Notes: a model not told the origin generated them from the sequence alone. A stretch of DNA of 64,000 nucleotides from Alphaproteobacteria bacterium (GCA_022822665.1 JAJEAR010000048.1:1-64000), one strand, 5' to 3'. Shown: positions 45,447 to 54,821, counted from the first letter of the stretch. A program made the numbers and translations.

Positions 45447-46181
45447 ATGCTGTTTCTGAAGTCCCTTGCCTTCAACGCGTTGCTCACCGGGACAACCCTT
45501 GTGCTCGGGATTGCCGGGCTGCCGCTGCTGCTGCTCGGCCGGCGCTGGTGCTGCCGGTTGCGCGATCTGTGGATCGGCATCGTGCTGGGCGGCCTGCGTC
45601 TGCTCGTCGGCCTCCGCTGGCGAGTGGAAGGCCGGGAGAACCTCCCCTCTTCTGCGCGCGTCATCGTGGCCTCAAAGCACCAGTCGGCATGGGAGACGCT
45701 GGCCCTGCACACGCTGTTCCCGGACCCCGCATTCGTGATGAAGCGCGAACTCCTCAGGCTGCCGCTGATCGGCTGGTACATGGCCCGGGTGGGCATGGTC
45801 CCGATCGACCGGTCCGGTGGCGCGAGAGCGCTGCGCACCATGATCGCCGCCGCGCGGACCCTGTCGGACGCGAGCCGGCCAGTGGTCATCTTTCCGCAGG
45901 GAACCCGGGTAGCGCCCGGCGTGGACGCGCCGTATCACAGCGGGCTGTACGCGGTTTACCGCGCTCTCGACGTGCCGGTGGTTCCGGTTGCGCTCAACTC
46001 CGGTCGCTTCTGGCCGCGTCAGGCCTTCATCAAGCGTCCGGGAACAATCACGGTGCGCCTGCTGCCCGCCATCGAACCGGGCCTGGAGCGCAGCGAGTTC
46101 ATGCGCCGGGTCAGGAGGACCATCGAGGAGGCGTCCGCGGCACTCGAAGCCGCGCCGCCGGCTCAGCGCCCGGCGGCGTAG
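45447..46181 (+). CDS. plsC: 1-acyl-sn-glycerol-3-phosphate acyltransferase (PlsC family)
   Basis: 244 residues from ATG 45447, with AGGTGG close upstream; GTG 45441 adds two residues. One or two N-terminal membrane helices (12-32, 40-55). Acyltransferase motif I is HQSAWE (78-83), a variant of HX4D with Glu. Motif III is FPQGTR (149-154), where many relatives have FPEGTR. The enzyme acylates lysophosphatidic acid to phosphatidic acid at the inner membrane. The last 19 nt overlap the end of the convergent gamma-glutamyltransferase-like gene. Related acyltransferases with other acceptors are possible. Confidence 0.88.
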   Translation: MLFLKSLAFNALLTGTTLVLGIAGLPLLLLGRRWCCRLRDLWIGIVLGGLRLLVGLRWRVEGRENLPSSARVIVASKHQSAWETLALHTLFPDPAFVMKRELLRLPLIGWYMARVGMVPIDRSGGARALRTMIAAARTLSDASRPVVIFPQGTRVAPGVDAPYHSGLYAVYRALDVPVVPVALNSGRFWPRQAFIKRPGTITVRLLPAIEPGLERSEFMRRVRRTIEEASAALEAAPPAQRPAA

Positions 46182-47959
46182 CCCTGCATTCCGCGCGGAT
46201 TCGCCGCCGCCTTCAGCACCGCGCCCTCGCGCGCCGCGGCGGTCAGCCGGCCTTCCGACCAGTCCTCTCCGCGCTCCACCACGTGGCCCCGGCGCTCGAG
46301 TTCGCGCACCGTCACGGCCGGGAACCGTCCCTCCAGCACCAGCTTGCGGTCGGATCGCGACCGTGGCCAGAACGAGCTCGGGAAATGCTCGGTATGGAAT
46401 GCCGGGGTGTCGATCGCCTCCTGGAGGTTCATCGCGTGTTCGACCCGGTGCAGGAACAGGAGCAGGGACCACTGGTCCTGCTGGTCGCCCCCGGGGGTTC
46501 CGAACACCATCCACGGCTCCCCGTCCCTGAGCGCAAGCGACGGTGACAGGGTGGTGCGCGGACGCTTGCCCGGCTCCAGGGCCGACGGGGAGGCCGGATC
46601 AAGCCAGAACATCTGGCCCCGGTTGCCGAGGCAGAAGCCCAGTTCGGGGATCACCGGCGAACTCTGCAACCAGCCGCCACTGGGAGTGCACGAGATCATG
46701 TTGCCGGCCTGGTCGATGATGTCGAGGTGCACCGTGTCGCCGGCCATGGCCCCGGTACGGGCCACCGTCGGCTCACCGGTGCCCAGGGCCGGTGACGCCG
46801 CGAAGCCCGACCGGTTGCGCAGGGCATGCTCGATGCGCGCCGTCCGGCCCCCGATCGCGCCCGGGTGCACGCCGCTCGCGGCAGCAGGCCCGATCGCGGC
46901 GCGGCGGCGTTCGGCGTAGGCGCGGCTCAGCAGAACATCGACCGGCACGTCGACAAACTCCGGATCACCGTACCAGGCCTCCCGGTCGGCAAAAGCGAGC
47001 TTGGCCGCCTCGACCACCAGGTGCACGAAATCCGGGCCGACCGGATCGGCGTCACCGATACCCATGCCGTCCAGCAGCGCGAGCTGCTGCAGCAGGACGG
47101 GTCCCTGGCTCCACGGACCGCACTTGCACACGGTGTAACGGCCGTAGTCGTAGCCGAGCGGCGCCTCGATCGTGGCCCGCCAGCGGGCAAGATCGTCTCC
47201 CGCAAGCAGTCCGCGATGCCGGCGGCCACTCGCATCCATGACCTCGCTGGTGCGGAAGAACCGGTCGATCGCCTCGGCGATCCAGCCCTGGGACCAGATC
47301 GCGCGCGCCCGGTCGATCCGGGCCTCACGCGAGCCGCCGCCGGCCTCGGCCTCGTCGAGCAGCCGGGACCAGGTGCCAGCGAGAGCCCGGTTTGCAAACA
47401 GCGACCCCGGGGCCGGAGCCCGTCCGCCCGGCAGGTAGACGGCGGCCGAGCTCGGCCATTCCCGCTCGAACAGGTCACGGACGGTCTCGATGGTCGCGGT
47501 AATGCGGCCGACCACCGGGTAACCGTTCTGCGCAAACCCGAGCGCCGGCGAGAGCACGTCCGCAAGCCCCATGGTCCCGTAGTCGCGCAGCAGCAGCATC
47601 CAGCTGTCGAACGCACCGGGTACCACCGCGCACAGCAACCCGCTGCCCGGGACAAGGTCGAGCCCGAGATCCTCGAAGACACCGATGGTGGCGGCGGCCG
47701 GTGCCGGACCCTGGCCGCAGATTACCCGCGGCGCGTCCTCGCCGGCGACGTGGAAGATCCCGGGCATGTCACCACCCGGACCGTTCAGGTGCGGCTCGAC
47801 CACCTGCAGGGCAAGGCCGGTCGCCACGGCCGCGTCGAAGGCGTTGCCGCCCTTTTCCAGGATCGCCATCCCCGTCGCGGTCGCGAGCCAGTGGGTACTC
47901 GTGACCATTCCGAAGGTACCGAGCAGTTCGGGCCGGGTGGTAAACATTTCATCTCGCAC
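46163..47959 (-). CDS. Gamma-glutamyltransferase family protein (Ntn-hydrolase)
   Basis: 598 residues from GTG 47959 (AGGA four nt upstream); ATG 47947 is an alternative. Large-chain GGT pattern: GNAFDAAVATGLALQVVEPHLNGPGGD, then the autocleavage nucleophile Thr409 in AGDTVHLDIID, and CTPSGGW and FGTPGGDQQDQW in the small chain. No signal peptide is obvious, so it may be cytoplasmic, unlike classical GGT. Members include glutathione hydrolases and cephalosporin-acylase-like amidases. It follows the aspartate-dehydrogenase-like gene by 56 nt on the same strand and faces the D-glutamate genes dgcN-dgcA, so release or transfer of gamma-glutamyl groups would fit. Confidence 0.88.
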   Translation of the reverse strand: MRDEMFTTRPELLGTFGMVTSTHWLATATGMAILEKGGNAFDAAVATGLALQVVEPHLNGPGGDMPGIFHVAGEDAPRVICGQGPAPAAATIGVFEDLGLDLVPGSGLLCAVVPGAFDSWMLLLRDYGTMGLADVLSPALGFAQNGYPVVGRITATIETVRDLFEREWPSSAAVYLPGGRAPAPGSLFANRALAGTWSRLLDEAEAGGGSREARIDRARAIWSQGWIAEAIDRFFRTSEVMDASGRRHRGLLAGDDLARWRATIEAPLGYDYGRYTVCKCGPWSQGPVLLQQLALLDGMGIGDADPVGPDFVHLVVEAAKLAFADREAWYGDPEFVDVPVDVLLSRAYAERRRAAIGPAAASGVHPGAIGGRTARIEHALRNRSGFAASPALGTGEPTVARTGAMAGDTVHLDIIDQAGNMISCTPSGGWLQSSPVIPELGFCLGNRGQMFWLDPASPSALEPGKRPRTTLSPSLALRDGEPWMVFGTPGGDQQDQWSLLLFLHRVEHAMNLQEAIDTPAFHTEHFPSSFWPRSRSDRKLVLEGRFPAVTVRELERRGHVVERGEDWSEGRLTAAAREGAVLKAAANPRGMQGYAAGR

Positions 47960-48015
47960 GTGATCCTGTCGGAGGTCGGACTATAGTGAGTGGCGTTCCG
48001 GCCGGGCAAGCAGCG

Positions 48016-48831
48016 TCAGCTCCCCGCAACCAGCGGTGCGGTCAGGCGGCGGAGCGCCGCGACCATGCTCTGGGCGGTGATGCGGCCCGTACGCGGGTTC
48101 TGTTCGGTCGGGATGTTCTCGATGGTCATGGTAAACCGGGCGCTGTCCGATTCCACCGTGATGGTATGGGTGTTGCGGGTGACGCCCGGGTCGGCCCAGA
48201 TCTGCAGCATGGTCCGGTCGGGCCCGATGCCGGCAAGCCCCAGGGCCGCGGCAACATTGACGTTGGCCGGGAAGCCGGCCGCACCCTCGCGTGCCGTACC
48301 CGAGAAAACCAGTTTCGCCTCGGTCAGCCCGGCCACCGAGATCGCGTTGCGCACCAGGTGCGGCGCGCCCTCGAGGCCGCCGGGCGGCTTGCGGGTCTCG
48401 ATGGTGACGCTCTCGATCACCCCCTCTGCCGCGGCACGGACCGCGTCGAGCCCGATCAGCGCCCCGGTCGGGATGATGATGCGCGCTCCGGTCTCGGCCG
48501 CCCTGTCCACCAGGTGCATGCGCCCGAGCAGGGCACCCACACTGGCCGGAACAAGGATTCGTCCGGCCTCGACGGCCGGCCCGGCACTGTGCTCGAAGAC
48601 CTCGGCCGGCGCGCATTCCACCACGACGTCGCAGTGCGCGGCCAGTCCGGCGAGATCGGTCACCACCAGGTCGGGCGGCGGAGTTTCCAGTACCTTGGTC
48701 ACCTTCCCGGGACTGCGGACCCCCACCGCGGCGAGCCGCTGGCCCGGGATCCCGCCCGATGCAAACAGGCGCGCAAGCGCGCTTCCGATGGTCCCGAGAC
48801 CGGCTATGCCGACGGCCAGATCGCGTGTCAT
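48016..48831 (-). CDS. Aspartate dehydrogenase-like protein (NadX/DUF108 family)
   Basis: 271 residues from ATG 48831, with AGGGGAGGGG upstream; the frame is open much further, but that part overlaps the divergent dgcN. A Rossmann motif GLGTIG (11-16) starts the protein. The family-typical VPASVGALLG, IPTGALIGLDAVRAA, GGLEGAPHLV and PANVNVAAALGLAGIGPDRT blocks follow. L-aspartate dehydrogenases of this family interconvert aspartate and oxaloacetate or feed iminoaspartate to NAD synthesis. nadA and nadC are not nearby, so a catabolic role in the adjacent amino-acid cluster is plausible. Operon with the GGT-like gene. Confidence 0.85.
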   Translation of the reverse strand: MTRDLAVGIAGLGTIGSALARLFASGGIPGQRLAAVGVRSPGKVTKVLETPPPDLVVTDLAGLAAHCDVVVECAPAEVFEHSAGPAVEAGRILVPASVGALLGRMHLVDRAAETGARIIIPTGALIGLDAVRAAAEGVIESVTIETRKPPGGLEGAPHLVRNAISVAGLTEAKLVFSGTAREGAAGFPANVNVAAALGLAGIGPDRTMLQIWADPGVTRNTHTITVESDSARFTMTIENIPTEQNPRTGRITAQSMVAALRRLTAPLVAGS

Positions 48832-48963
48832 GTCCACCCCTCCCCTTCCGGTAGCGTACCCACTATGCCAAGAGGGTGGTCGGCCCGCGAGCCATCGTCT
48901 CGCCAACTTGCCCGCGGGCGGGTAGTCTGCGGGCCCTTTGGTTCGTGAACAGGGAGCCCGCCG

Positions 48964-49968
48964 GTGGAAATCAGAAACCCGTACCTGCTGTTCCTGGGCG
49001 ACGCCCCCGATCAGCTGGCAGCCAAGACCGCAAACGGTGTGCGGGTCTGGCGGCCGGACTGGTGCATCGGTCAGCGCCGGCTGCCCGGCTGTAACGCCGA
49101 CTGCGCGGTGCCGGATCTGACGATCGAGGACGCGGCCGCGGCAGGCGCGCGCACCATGATCCTGGGCGTTGCCAACCGCGGCGGCTTCATGCCCGACAGC
49201 TGGATTGCCGAAATGGTCCAGGCGGTTTCGCTCGGCATGGACATCGCGAGCGGGCTGCACACCCGGATCACCGCCATTCCGGAACTGGTCGAGGCCGCGA
49301 GGACACACGGCCGCTCGCTGCACGAGGTTCGCCAGCCGACCCGCGAGTTCTCGGTCGCGAACGGGACGCGGCGTTCCGGCAAGCGTCTGCTGACGGTGGG
49401 CACCGACGTGTCGGTGGGCAAGATGTTCACCTCGCTGGCCATCGAGCGCGAGCTGCACGCCCGCGGCCTGGCCGCAAGTTTCCGGGCCACCGGACAGACC
49501 GGCATCTTCATTGCCGGGTCAGGTGTGTCCATCGACGCGGTGATCGCGGATTTCATCTCCGGCTCGGTCGAGTGGCTGGCGCCCGAAAACGATCCTGAGC
49601 ACTGGGATGTCATCGAGGGCCAGGGGTCGCTGTTCAACGTCTCCTACGCCGGTGTCACGCTGGGCCTGATCCACGGTGCCCAGCCCGACGTGCTGGTGAT
49701 GTGCCACGAGGCGGGCAGGCCGCACATGCGTGGAATGCCGCACTTCCCGGTCATCGACATTCCGACCTGCATCGCCGCGTGTCTCGAGGCTGCGCGGCTC
49801 ACGAACCCGGCTGTCCGCTGTGCCGGGGTCTCGATCAACACCTCGCGCCTGGACGAGGCCGAGGGACGTGCGTTCTGTGCCCGGATTGCCGGGGAGACCG
49901 GGCTCGTGACCGTCGATCCGATGCGCGACGGGGTTGTCGCCCTCGTTGACGCGGTACTGCGGGACTGA
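48964..49968 (+). CDS. dgcN: DUF1611 family protein, probable D-glutamate N-acetyltransferase (DgcN)
   Basis: 334 residues from GTG 48964, with AGGGAG upstream. The N-terminal half holds the DUF1611 Rossmann-like domain. The C-terminal half is P-loop type with GTDVSVGKMFTS (146-157) and GTRRSGK just before, plus GQTGIFIAGSGVSIDA and HEAGRPHMRG. DgcN proteins acetylate D-glutamate and are encoded next to the N-acetyl-D-glutamate racemase DgcA, exactly as here, where dgcA starts 3 nt later. The 132-bp gap to the divergent aspartate-dehydrogenase-like gene must contain both promoters. The assignment rests on family and pairing. Confidence 0.85.
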   Translation: MEIRNPYLLFLGDAPDQLAAKTANGVRVWRPDWCIGQRRLPGCNADCAVPDLTIEDAAAAGARTMILGVANRGGFMPDSWIAEMVQAVSLGMDIASGLHTRITAIPELVEAARTHGRSLHEVRQPTREFSVANGTRRSGKRLLTVGTDVSVGKMFTSLAIERELHARGLAASFRATGQTGIFIAGSGVSIDAVIADFISGSVEWLAPENDPEHWDVIEGQGSLFNVSYAGVTLGLIHGAQPDVLVMCHEAGRPHMRGMPHFPVIDIPTCIAACLEAARLTNPAVRCAGVSINTSRLDEAEGRAFCARIAGETGLVTVDPMRDGVVALVDAVLRD

Positions 49969-49971
49969 TCA

Positions 49972-50958
49972 ATGGCGCGCAGTCTCGAGGTTACCCGCGA
50001 GGACTGGCCGCTGCGCGGGACCTTCCGGATCTCGCGTGGCGCACGCACCAGTTCCCGGGTGATTGTCGCCGCGGTCTCCGAGGACGGGATGACCGGCCGA
50101 GGCGAGTGCTTTCCCTATGCACGCTACGGCGAGACCTCCGACAGCGTTGCCGCGCAGATCCACTCGGTGGCCGGAGCAATCACGTCGGGGACCGGCAGGC
50201 AGGAGCTCCAGGCCCTGTTGCCGCCGGGAGCAGCGCGCAACGCGCTCGACTGCGCGTTGTGGGACCTCGAGGCGCGCCGGTCGGGTCTCAGGGCCTGGGA
50301 ACTGGCCGGGCTCGGGGAGCCGGAACCAGTCACGACGGTCTACACCCTTGGCGTGGACACGCCGGACGCGATGGCGAGCGCCGCGAAGCGGAATGCCGAA
50401 CGTCCCCTGCTCAAGCTCAAGCTGGCCGGTGACGGCGCCGACATCGCCCGGCTCGAGGCGATCCACGCCGCGGTCCCGTCCACCCGGCTCGTGGTCGACG
50501 TCAACGAGGGCTGGAGCATCGACGACTACCGCGCCACCGCACCGCTGCTGCCGGGGCTCGGCGTGGAGATGATCGAACAGCCGCTGCCGGCGGCGGGGGA
50601 CCACGCCCTTGAGGGGCTCGAGCGGCCGGTGCCCGTCTGCGCCGACGAGAGTTGCCATGTCTCCGAAGACATCGGGATGCTGGCGGGGCGCTACGACCTG
50701 GTCAACATCAAGCTCGACAAGACCGGGGGCCTCACCGAGGCGCTTCTGCTCGCGGCGGCGGCGCGCCGCCAGGGGCTGGGGATCATGGTCGGCTGCATGA
50801 TCGGCACCTCGCTGGCCATGGCGCCTGCCGTCCTGGTCGCCCAGGGCGCCGCGGTGGTCGACCTTGACGGCCCGCTGCTGCTCGCCCGTGACCGCGAACC
50901 GGGCCTCGAGTATGACGCGAGCCTGGTCTTTCCGCCGCCGACCCGGCTGTGGGGCTGA
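49972..50958 (+). CDS. dgcA: Enolase-superfamily epimerase, probable N-acetyl-D-glutamate racemase (DgcA)
   Basis: 328 residues. Enolase-superfamily catalytic set: KLK with Lys148/Lys150, metal ligands Asp176 (VDVNEGW), Glu202 (MIEQPLP) and Asp225 (ADESCHV), and second-side Lys247/Lys250 (NIKLDKTGG). This is the dipeptide-epimerase-like subgroup. Beside DUF1611 it is expected to racemise N-acetyl-D-glutamate to N-acetyl-L-glutamate. True L-Ala-D/L-Glu epimerase activity in muropeptide recycling is the main alternative, and both deal with D-glutamate. The start overlaps nothing but lies 3 nt from the dgcN stop, so coupling is likely. Confidence 0.87.
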   Translation: MARSLEVTREDWPLRGTFRISRGARTSSRVIVAAVSEDGMTGRGECFPYARYGETSDSVAAQIHSVAGAITSGTGRQELQALLPPGAARNALDCALWDLEARRSGLRAWELAGLGEPEPVTTVYTLGVDTPDAMASAAKRNAERPLLKLKLAGDGADIARLEAIHAAVPSTRLVVDVNEGWSIDDYRATAPLLPGLGVEMIEQPLPAAGDHALEGLERPVPVCADESCHVSEDIGMLAGRYDLVNIKLDKTGGLTEALLLAAAARRQGLGIMVGCMIGTSLAMAPAVLVAQGAAVVDLDGPLLLARDREPGLEYDASLVFPPPTRLWG

Positions 50959-51023
50959 ACCGCTCTGGCCGGAACCGTGCGGCCTCGCGTATTGTCCGCG
51001 CCCGACCCTGAAGGGAGATCGAC

Positions 51024-52193
51024 ATGGGTGACTCCGGCCACGGCGACGTGATCCGGGAAATCCGGCGTGCCGTTGCGGCACTGTGCGCCACGTTTCCCGG
51101 CGAGTACTGGCGCGAGAAGGACCGCGAGCGCGCCTATCCGAGCGAATTCGTCCAGGCGCTGACCGATGCCGGATACCTTGCGGTGCTGATCCCGGAGGAA
51201 TACGGGGGCAGCGGACTGCCGATCTCCGCCGCCGCGGCGGTGCTGGAGGAAATTCACAAGGCCGGGTGCAACGGGGCCGCGTGCCACGCGCAGATGTACA
51301 TCATGGGAACCCTGCTGAGACACGGCAGCGAGGCGCAGAAGCAGGCCTTCCTGCCGAAGATCGCCGCCGGCGAGCTGCGTCTGCAGGCCTTCGGCGTCTC
51401 GGAGCCAACCAGCGGGACCGACACCCTGTCGCTGCGCACCACCGCGGTCAGGCAGGGCAATGACAGCTACTTGGTAAACGGGCAGAAGATCTGGACGTCA
51501 CGCGCCGAGCATTCCGACCTCATGCTGCTGCTTGCACGCACGACACCGCGCGAGCAGGTCACGCGGCGCACCGAGGGCCTCTCGGTGTTCCTGGTCGACA
51601 TGCGCGCGACCCGGGGCCGCGGCCTGGAGATCCGACCGATCCGCACCATGATCAACCATTCCACCACCGAGGTGTTCTTCGACAACATGGAGATCCCCGC
51701 CGACGCCCTGATCGGCGAGGAAGGCCGCGGGTTCCGCTACATCCTCGACGGGATGAACGCCGAGCGGATCCTGATCAGCCACGAATCTCTCGGCGATGCA
51801 CGCTGGTTCCTGAAAAAGGCCGTCGACTACGCCGGGGACCGGTCGGTGTTTGGCCGCCCGATCGGTCAGAACCAGGGCATCCAGTTTCCGATCGCGAAGG
51901 CCTATGCGAATACCGAGGCGGCGGCGCTGATGGCACAGCGCGCGGCCGAACTGTTCGAGGCGGGCGAGCCGTGCGGAGCGGAATCGAACATGGCCAAGAT
52001 GCTGGCCGCGGACGCAGCCTGGGAGGCCGGCGACGTGTGCGTCCAGACGTTCGGCGGGTTCGCCTTCGCCGAGGAGTACGATGTGGAACGCAAGTACCGC
52101 GAGGCTCGGCTCTACCGGGTAGCGCCGATCTCGACCAACCTGGTCCTGGCCTACCTCGCCGAACACGTGCTGGGCCTGCCAAGGTCGTACTGA
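51024..52193 (+). CDS. Acyl-CoA dehydrogenase
   Basis: 389 residues from ATG 51024, with GGGAGA upstream. The three-domain ACAD pattern is complete: N-terminal helices with FVQALTDAGYLAVLIPEEYGG, FAD/substrate loop FGVSEPTSGTDTLSLRTTA, WTSRAEHSD, and C-terminal CVQTFGGFAFAEEYDVERKYREAR. FAD-dependent alpha-beta desaturation of an acyl-CoA, passing electrons to ETF. The CoA-transferase gene follows after 9 nt, so the pair probably activates and oxidises one carboxylic acid. Chain length or branching cannot be judged. Confidence 0.9.
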   Translation: MGDSGHGDVIREIRRAVAALCATFPGEYWREKDRERAYPSEFVQALTDAGYLAVLIPEEYGGSGLPISAAAAVLEEIHKAGCNGAACHAQMYIMGTLLRHGSEAQKQAFLPKIAAGELRLQAFGVSEPTSGTDTLSLRTTAVRQGNDSYLVNGQKIWTSRAEHSDLMLLLARTTPREQVTRRTEGLSVFLVDMRATRGRGLEIRPIRTMINHSTTEVFFDNMEIPADALIGEEGRGFRYILDGMNAERILISHESLGDARWFLKKAVDYAGDRSVFGRPIGQNQGIQFPIAKAYANTEAAALMAQRAAELFEAGEPCGAESNMAKMLAADAAWEAGDVCVQTFGGFAFAEEYDVERKYREARLYRVAPISTNLVLAYLAEHVLGLPRSY

Positions 52194-52202
52194 GGAGGTG
52201 TG

Positions 52203-53333
52203 ATGCCGGGACCGCTCGAGGGAGTGCTTGTCGTCGCCCTGGAACAGGCGGTGGCAGCCCCGTACTGTACCAGCCGTCTTGCCGATGCCGGCGCCCGGGT
52301 GATCAAGGTCGAACGGGCCGACGGCGACTTCGCGCGCGGATACGACCGCCAGGTCATGGGGCAGTCGGCATACTTCGTGTGGCTCAACCGCGGAAAGGAA
52401 AGCCTGGTCCTCGACATCAAGGACCCCGCGGACGCCGCCCTGCTCGAACGCATCCTGTCGCGGGCCGACGTCTTCGTTCAGAACCTCGCGCCGGGCGCGG
52501 CCAGGCGGGCGGGATTCGGATCCGAGGACCTGCGCCGTCGCTACCCCCGGCTCATCACAGTCGACATCTCCGGCTATGGCGAGAGCGGCCCCTATGCCTC
52601 GATGAAGGCCTACGACTTCCTGGTGCAGGCAGAAAGCGGGCTGATCTCGGTCACCGGTTCTCCTTCGCAGATGGGACGGGTAGGCGCCTCGGTCTGCGAC
52701 ATCGCCGCCGGCATGTATTCCAAGATCGCGGTGCTCGAGGCGCTGATCGCGCGCTCGCGCACCGGCGAGGGCTCCTGCATCCGGACCTCGATGTTCGCCG
52801 GCATGGCTGAGTGGCTGGCCCCGTGGCTGCTGCACCACGCCTATGGCGAACTCGCGGAGCAGCGGATCGGCCTGCACCACCCGGCGATCGCGCCCTACGG
52901 CGCCTACGCCTGCGCCGGCGGGGCACTGATCCTGATCGCGGTACAGAACGAGCGCGAGTGGCAGCGCCTGTGCGCCGAGGTGCTCGGCCGACCGGAGCTC
53001 GCCGACGATGCCAGGGTGCATGACAACCCGGCCCGGCTCGCCAACCGCGCGTTTCTCGACGCCGAAATCAACGCCGTCTTCTCCGGACTGTCCCGGGAGA
53101 CTGTCCGCGCGCGGCTGGAAGCGGCACGCATTGCCTACGGATCGGTGAATTCCATTGCCGATGTCCATGCCCATCCGGCGCTTGAACGGATCCCGGTCGA
53201 GACGCCGCGCGGACCGGTGGAGGTCACCGCGCCGCCGGCGCGCCGCGCGGGCGAAAGCGAACCGGTCCTCCGCGTCCCCGAACTCGGCGAGCACACCGGG
53301 TCAATCCGCGCGGAGTTTTCCCCGGCGGACTGA
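52203..53333 (+). CDS. Class III CoA-transferase (CaiB/BaiF family)
   Basis: 376 residues from ATG 52203, preceded by GAGGAGGT. The family start PLEGVLVVALEQAVAAPYCTSRLADAGARVIKVE is clear. The catalytic Asp that carries the acyl anhydride is Asp138 in AYDFLVQAESGLISVTG, and DIKDP and DISGYGESGPY are also typical. It moves CoA between carboxylic acids without ATP. It is the partner of the acyl-CoA dehydrogenase just upstream. Located between the D-glutamate genes and the TRAP transporter, which may supply its substrate. The next gene is 356 nt away. Confidence 0.9.
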   Translation: MPGPLEGVLVVALEQAVAAPYCTSRLADAGARVIKVERADGDFARGYDRQVMGQSAYFVWLNRGKESLVLDIKDPADAALLERILSRADVFVQNLAPGAARRAGFGSEDLRRRYPRLITVDISGYGESGPYASMKAYDFLVQAESGLISVTGSPSQMGRVGASVCDIAAGMYSKIAVLEALIARSRTGEGSCIRTSMFAGMAEWLAPWLLHHAYGELAEQRIGLHHPAIAPYGAYACAGGALILIAVQNEREWQRLCAEVLGRPELADDARVHDNPARLANRAFLDAEINAVFSGLSRETVRARLEAARIAYGSVNSIADVHAHPALERIPVETPRGPVEVTAPPARRAGESEPVLRVPELGEHTGSIRAEFSPAD

Positions 53334-53689
53334 CGGGGCACACTGCCCTTCAGGTGCCCGGAACGCACCGGGTTCCAGGCCCGAACGCATGGCGGCGTTC
53401 CCGCTCGCGTGACCTGGCCCGGTGCACCGCGCGGGGGCCGGTGTTTGCGCCCCCGCCAACGGCGTCGCACCGATTGGCCGTCCATGCTGACGGCCCCGGG
53501 GGAACAGCGAAACTCCGGGCCTGGCGGATGGTCCAAATTTCCTTTTGTCACGGTGCGGGTCTTCCCGTAGTGTTTCGCGGCCCGGCGGTGCGATTTGCAA
53601 GGATAATGACACGCGTACCGTCCGGGCCCGCCGGGTGGACCAACAGGGGCACGGCGGAGCAGTGTAACGATACGGGAGGACAACACGTC
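53334..53689. other. Upstream region of the TRAP transporter locus
   Basis: 356 bp with no gene. It contains the promoter candidate at 53545-53573 and a good Shine-Dalgarno GGGAGGA about 10 nt before the dctP start. No operator palindrome was recognised. Confidence 0.5.
53545..53573 (+). promoter_or_regulatory. Sigma-70-like promoter candidate for the TRAP locus
   Basis: TTGTCA at 53545-53550 and TAGTGT at 53568-53573 are separated by 17 bp. The -35 box matches the consensus at five of six bases; the -10 box is weak. It would give a leader of about 110 nt before dctP. Confidence 0.35.
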
Positions 53690-54760
53690 ATGACCAAACC
53701 GCTCGTGAAGACGGTGGCGGCTGTTGCGGCGGCAGGTGCGCTTGCACTCGGCGCGGCGAGTGCCGCACAGGCCCAGAAGATCAACTGGAAGATGCAGTCG
53801 GCCTTCGGGTCCCAGATCGCCCACCTGGGTCCGGCAGGCGTCCGGATCGCCAATTTCGTGACCACCATGTCGAACAACAGGTTCACGCTGAAGTTCTTCG
53901 AACCCGGCGCGCTCATTCCGCCGTTCGAGTGCTTCGACGCGGTGTCCAAGGGGTCGGTCGAGTCCTGCTACACCACGCCCGGCTATCACACCGGCAAGTA
54001 TCCGGGCCTCGCGTTCATGACCGCGGTGCCGTTTGGCCCGCAGTACGGCGAGTTCCTCGGCTGGCAGTGGTTTGGCGGCGGTGAGGAGATCGCGGACAAG
54101 ATCTACGCCAAGCACAACCTGCGCGCACTTTCCTGCGGATCGATCGGTGCCGAGACCTCCGGCTGGTTCAAGGAAGAGGTCAAGTCGCTCGACGACCTGA
54201 AGGGCATGAAGATGCGCTTCTTCGGCCTGGGTGCGAAGGTCATGACCAAGATCGGCGTCTCGACCCAGCTGCTCGCCGGTGCCGACATCTATCCGGCGCT
54301 GGAGCGCGGCGTGATCGATGCGACCGAGTTCTCGATGCCGAACATGGACATCGACTACGGTTTCCACCAGATCGCCAAGAACAACTACTATCCCGGCTGG
54401 CACCAGCAGATTTCGACCGGTGAACTCCTGGTCAACCGGGAAAACCACGCCGGGCTTCCCGAGCGCTACCAGATGATGCTCGACGTGGGCTGCAAGGCCA
54501 ACATGGTGATCGAGTATGCCGAGACCGAGGCCGAGAACCCGAAGGCCATGCTTGAAATGAAGTCCAAGCACGGTGTGACCAACCGGCGCTGGACCGACGA
54601 TCAGCTGGCCGTGTTCGAGCGGGCCTGGCAGGAAGTGGTCGCCGAGGAATCCGCGAAGGACGCGACCTTCAAGGAGTTCGCGGACAGCTACTTCGCCTTC
54701 CGCAAGGTCTACAAGATCTGGGGTGATGCCCAGGCGCTGAAGTCGACCTACCTCGACTGA
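53690..54760 (+). CDS. TRAP transporter substrate-binding protein (DctP family)
   Basis: 356 residues from ATG 53690. Sec signal peptide with cleavage after AQA (residue 28). The mature protein has TRAP-SBP features: NRFTLKFFEPGALIPPFECFDAV, SGWFKEEVKSLDDLKGMKMR (with the substrate-carboxylate Arg region) and ALERGVIDATEFSMPNMD. It resembles the TakP/keto-acid type, which binds alpha-keto or other carboxylic acids in the periplasm. A terminator-like hairpin follows at once, so the binding protein is probably made in excess over the permease. Ligand unknown. Confidence 0.92.
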   Translation: MTKPLVKTVAAVAAAGALALGAASAAQAQKINWKMQSAFGSQIAHLGPAGVRIANFVTTMSNNRFTLKFFEPGALIPPFECFDAVSKGSVESCYTTPGYHTGKYPGLAFMTAVPFGPQYGEFLGWQWFGGGEEIADKIYAKHNLRALSCGSIGAETSGWFKEEVKSLDDLKGMKMRFFGLGAKVMTKIGVSTQLLAGADIYPALERGVIDATEFSMPNMDIDYGFHQIAKNNYYPGWHQQISTGELLVNRENHAGLPERYQMMLDVGCKANMVIEYAETEAENPKAMLEMKSKHGVTNRRWTDDQLAVFERAWQEVVAEESAKDATFKEFADSYFAFRKVYKIWGDAQALKSTYLD

Positions 54761-54795
54761 TCGGCACTGAACGTCGGGTGAGTCCACCCGCGGTG

Positions 54796-54821
54796 AAACC
54801 GGGGCCTCGCGCCCCGGTTTT
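54796..54821 (+). terminator. Intrinsic terminator/attenuator after the binding-protein gene
   Basis: AAACCGGGGC (54796-54805) pairs with GCCCCGGTTT (54811-54820) around a CTCGC loop and ends in TTTT. It lies 36 nt after the dctP stop and 125 nt before the first permease gene. The short T-run suggests partial termination, a common way to make more binding protein than permease. Confidence 0.75.
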
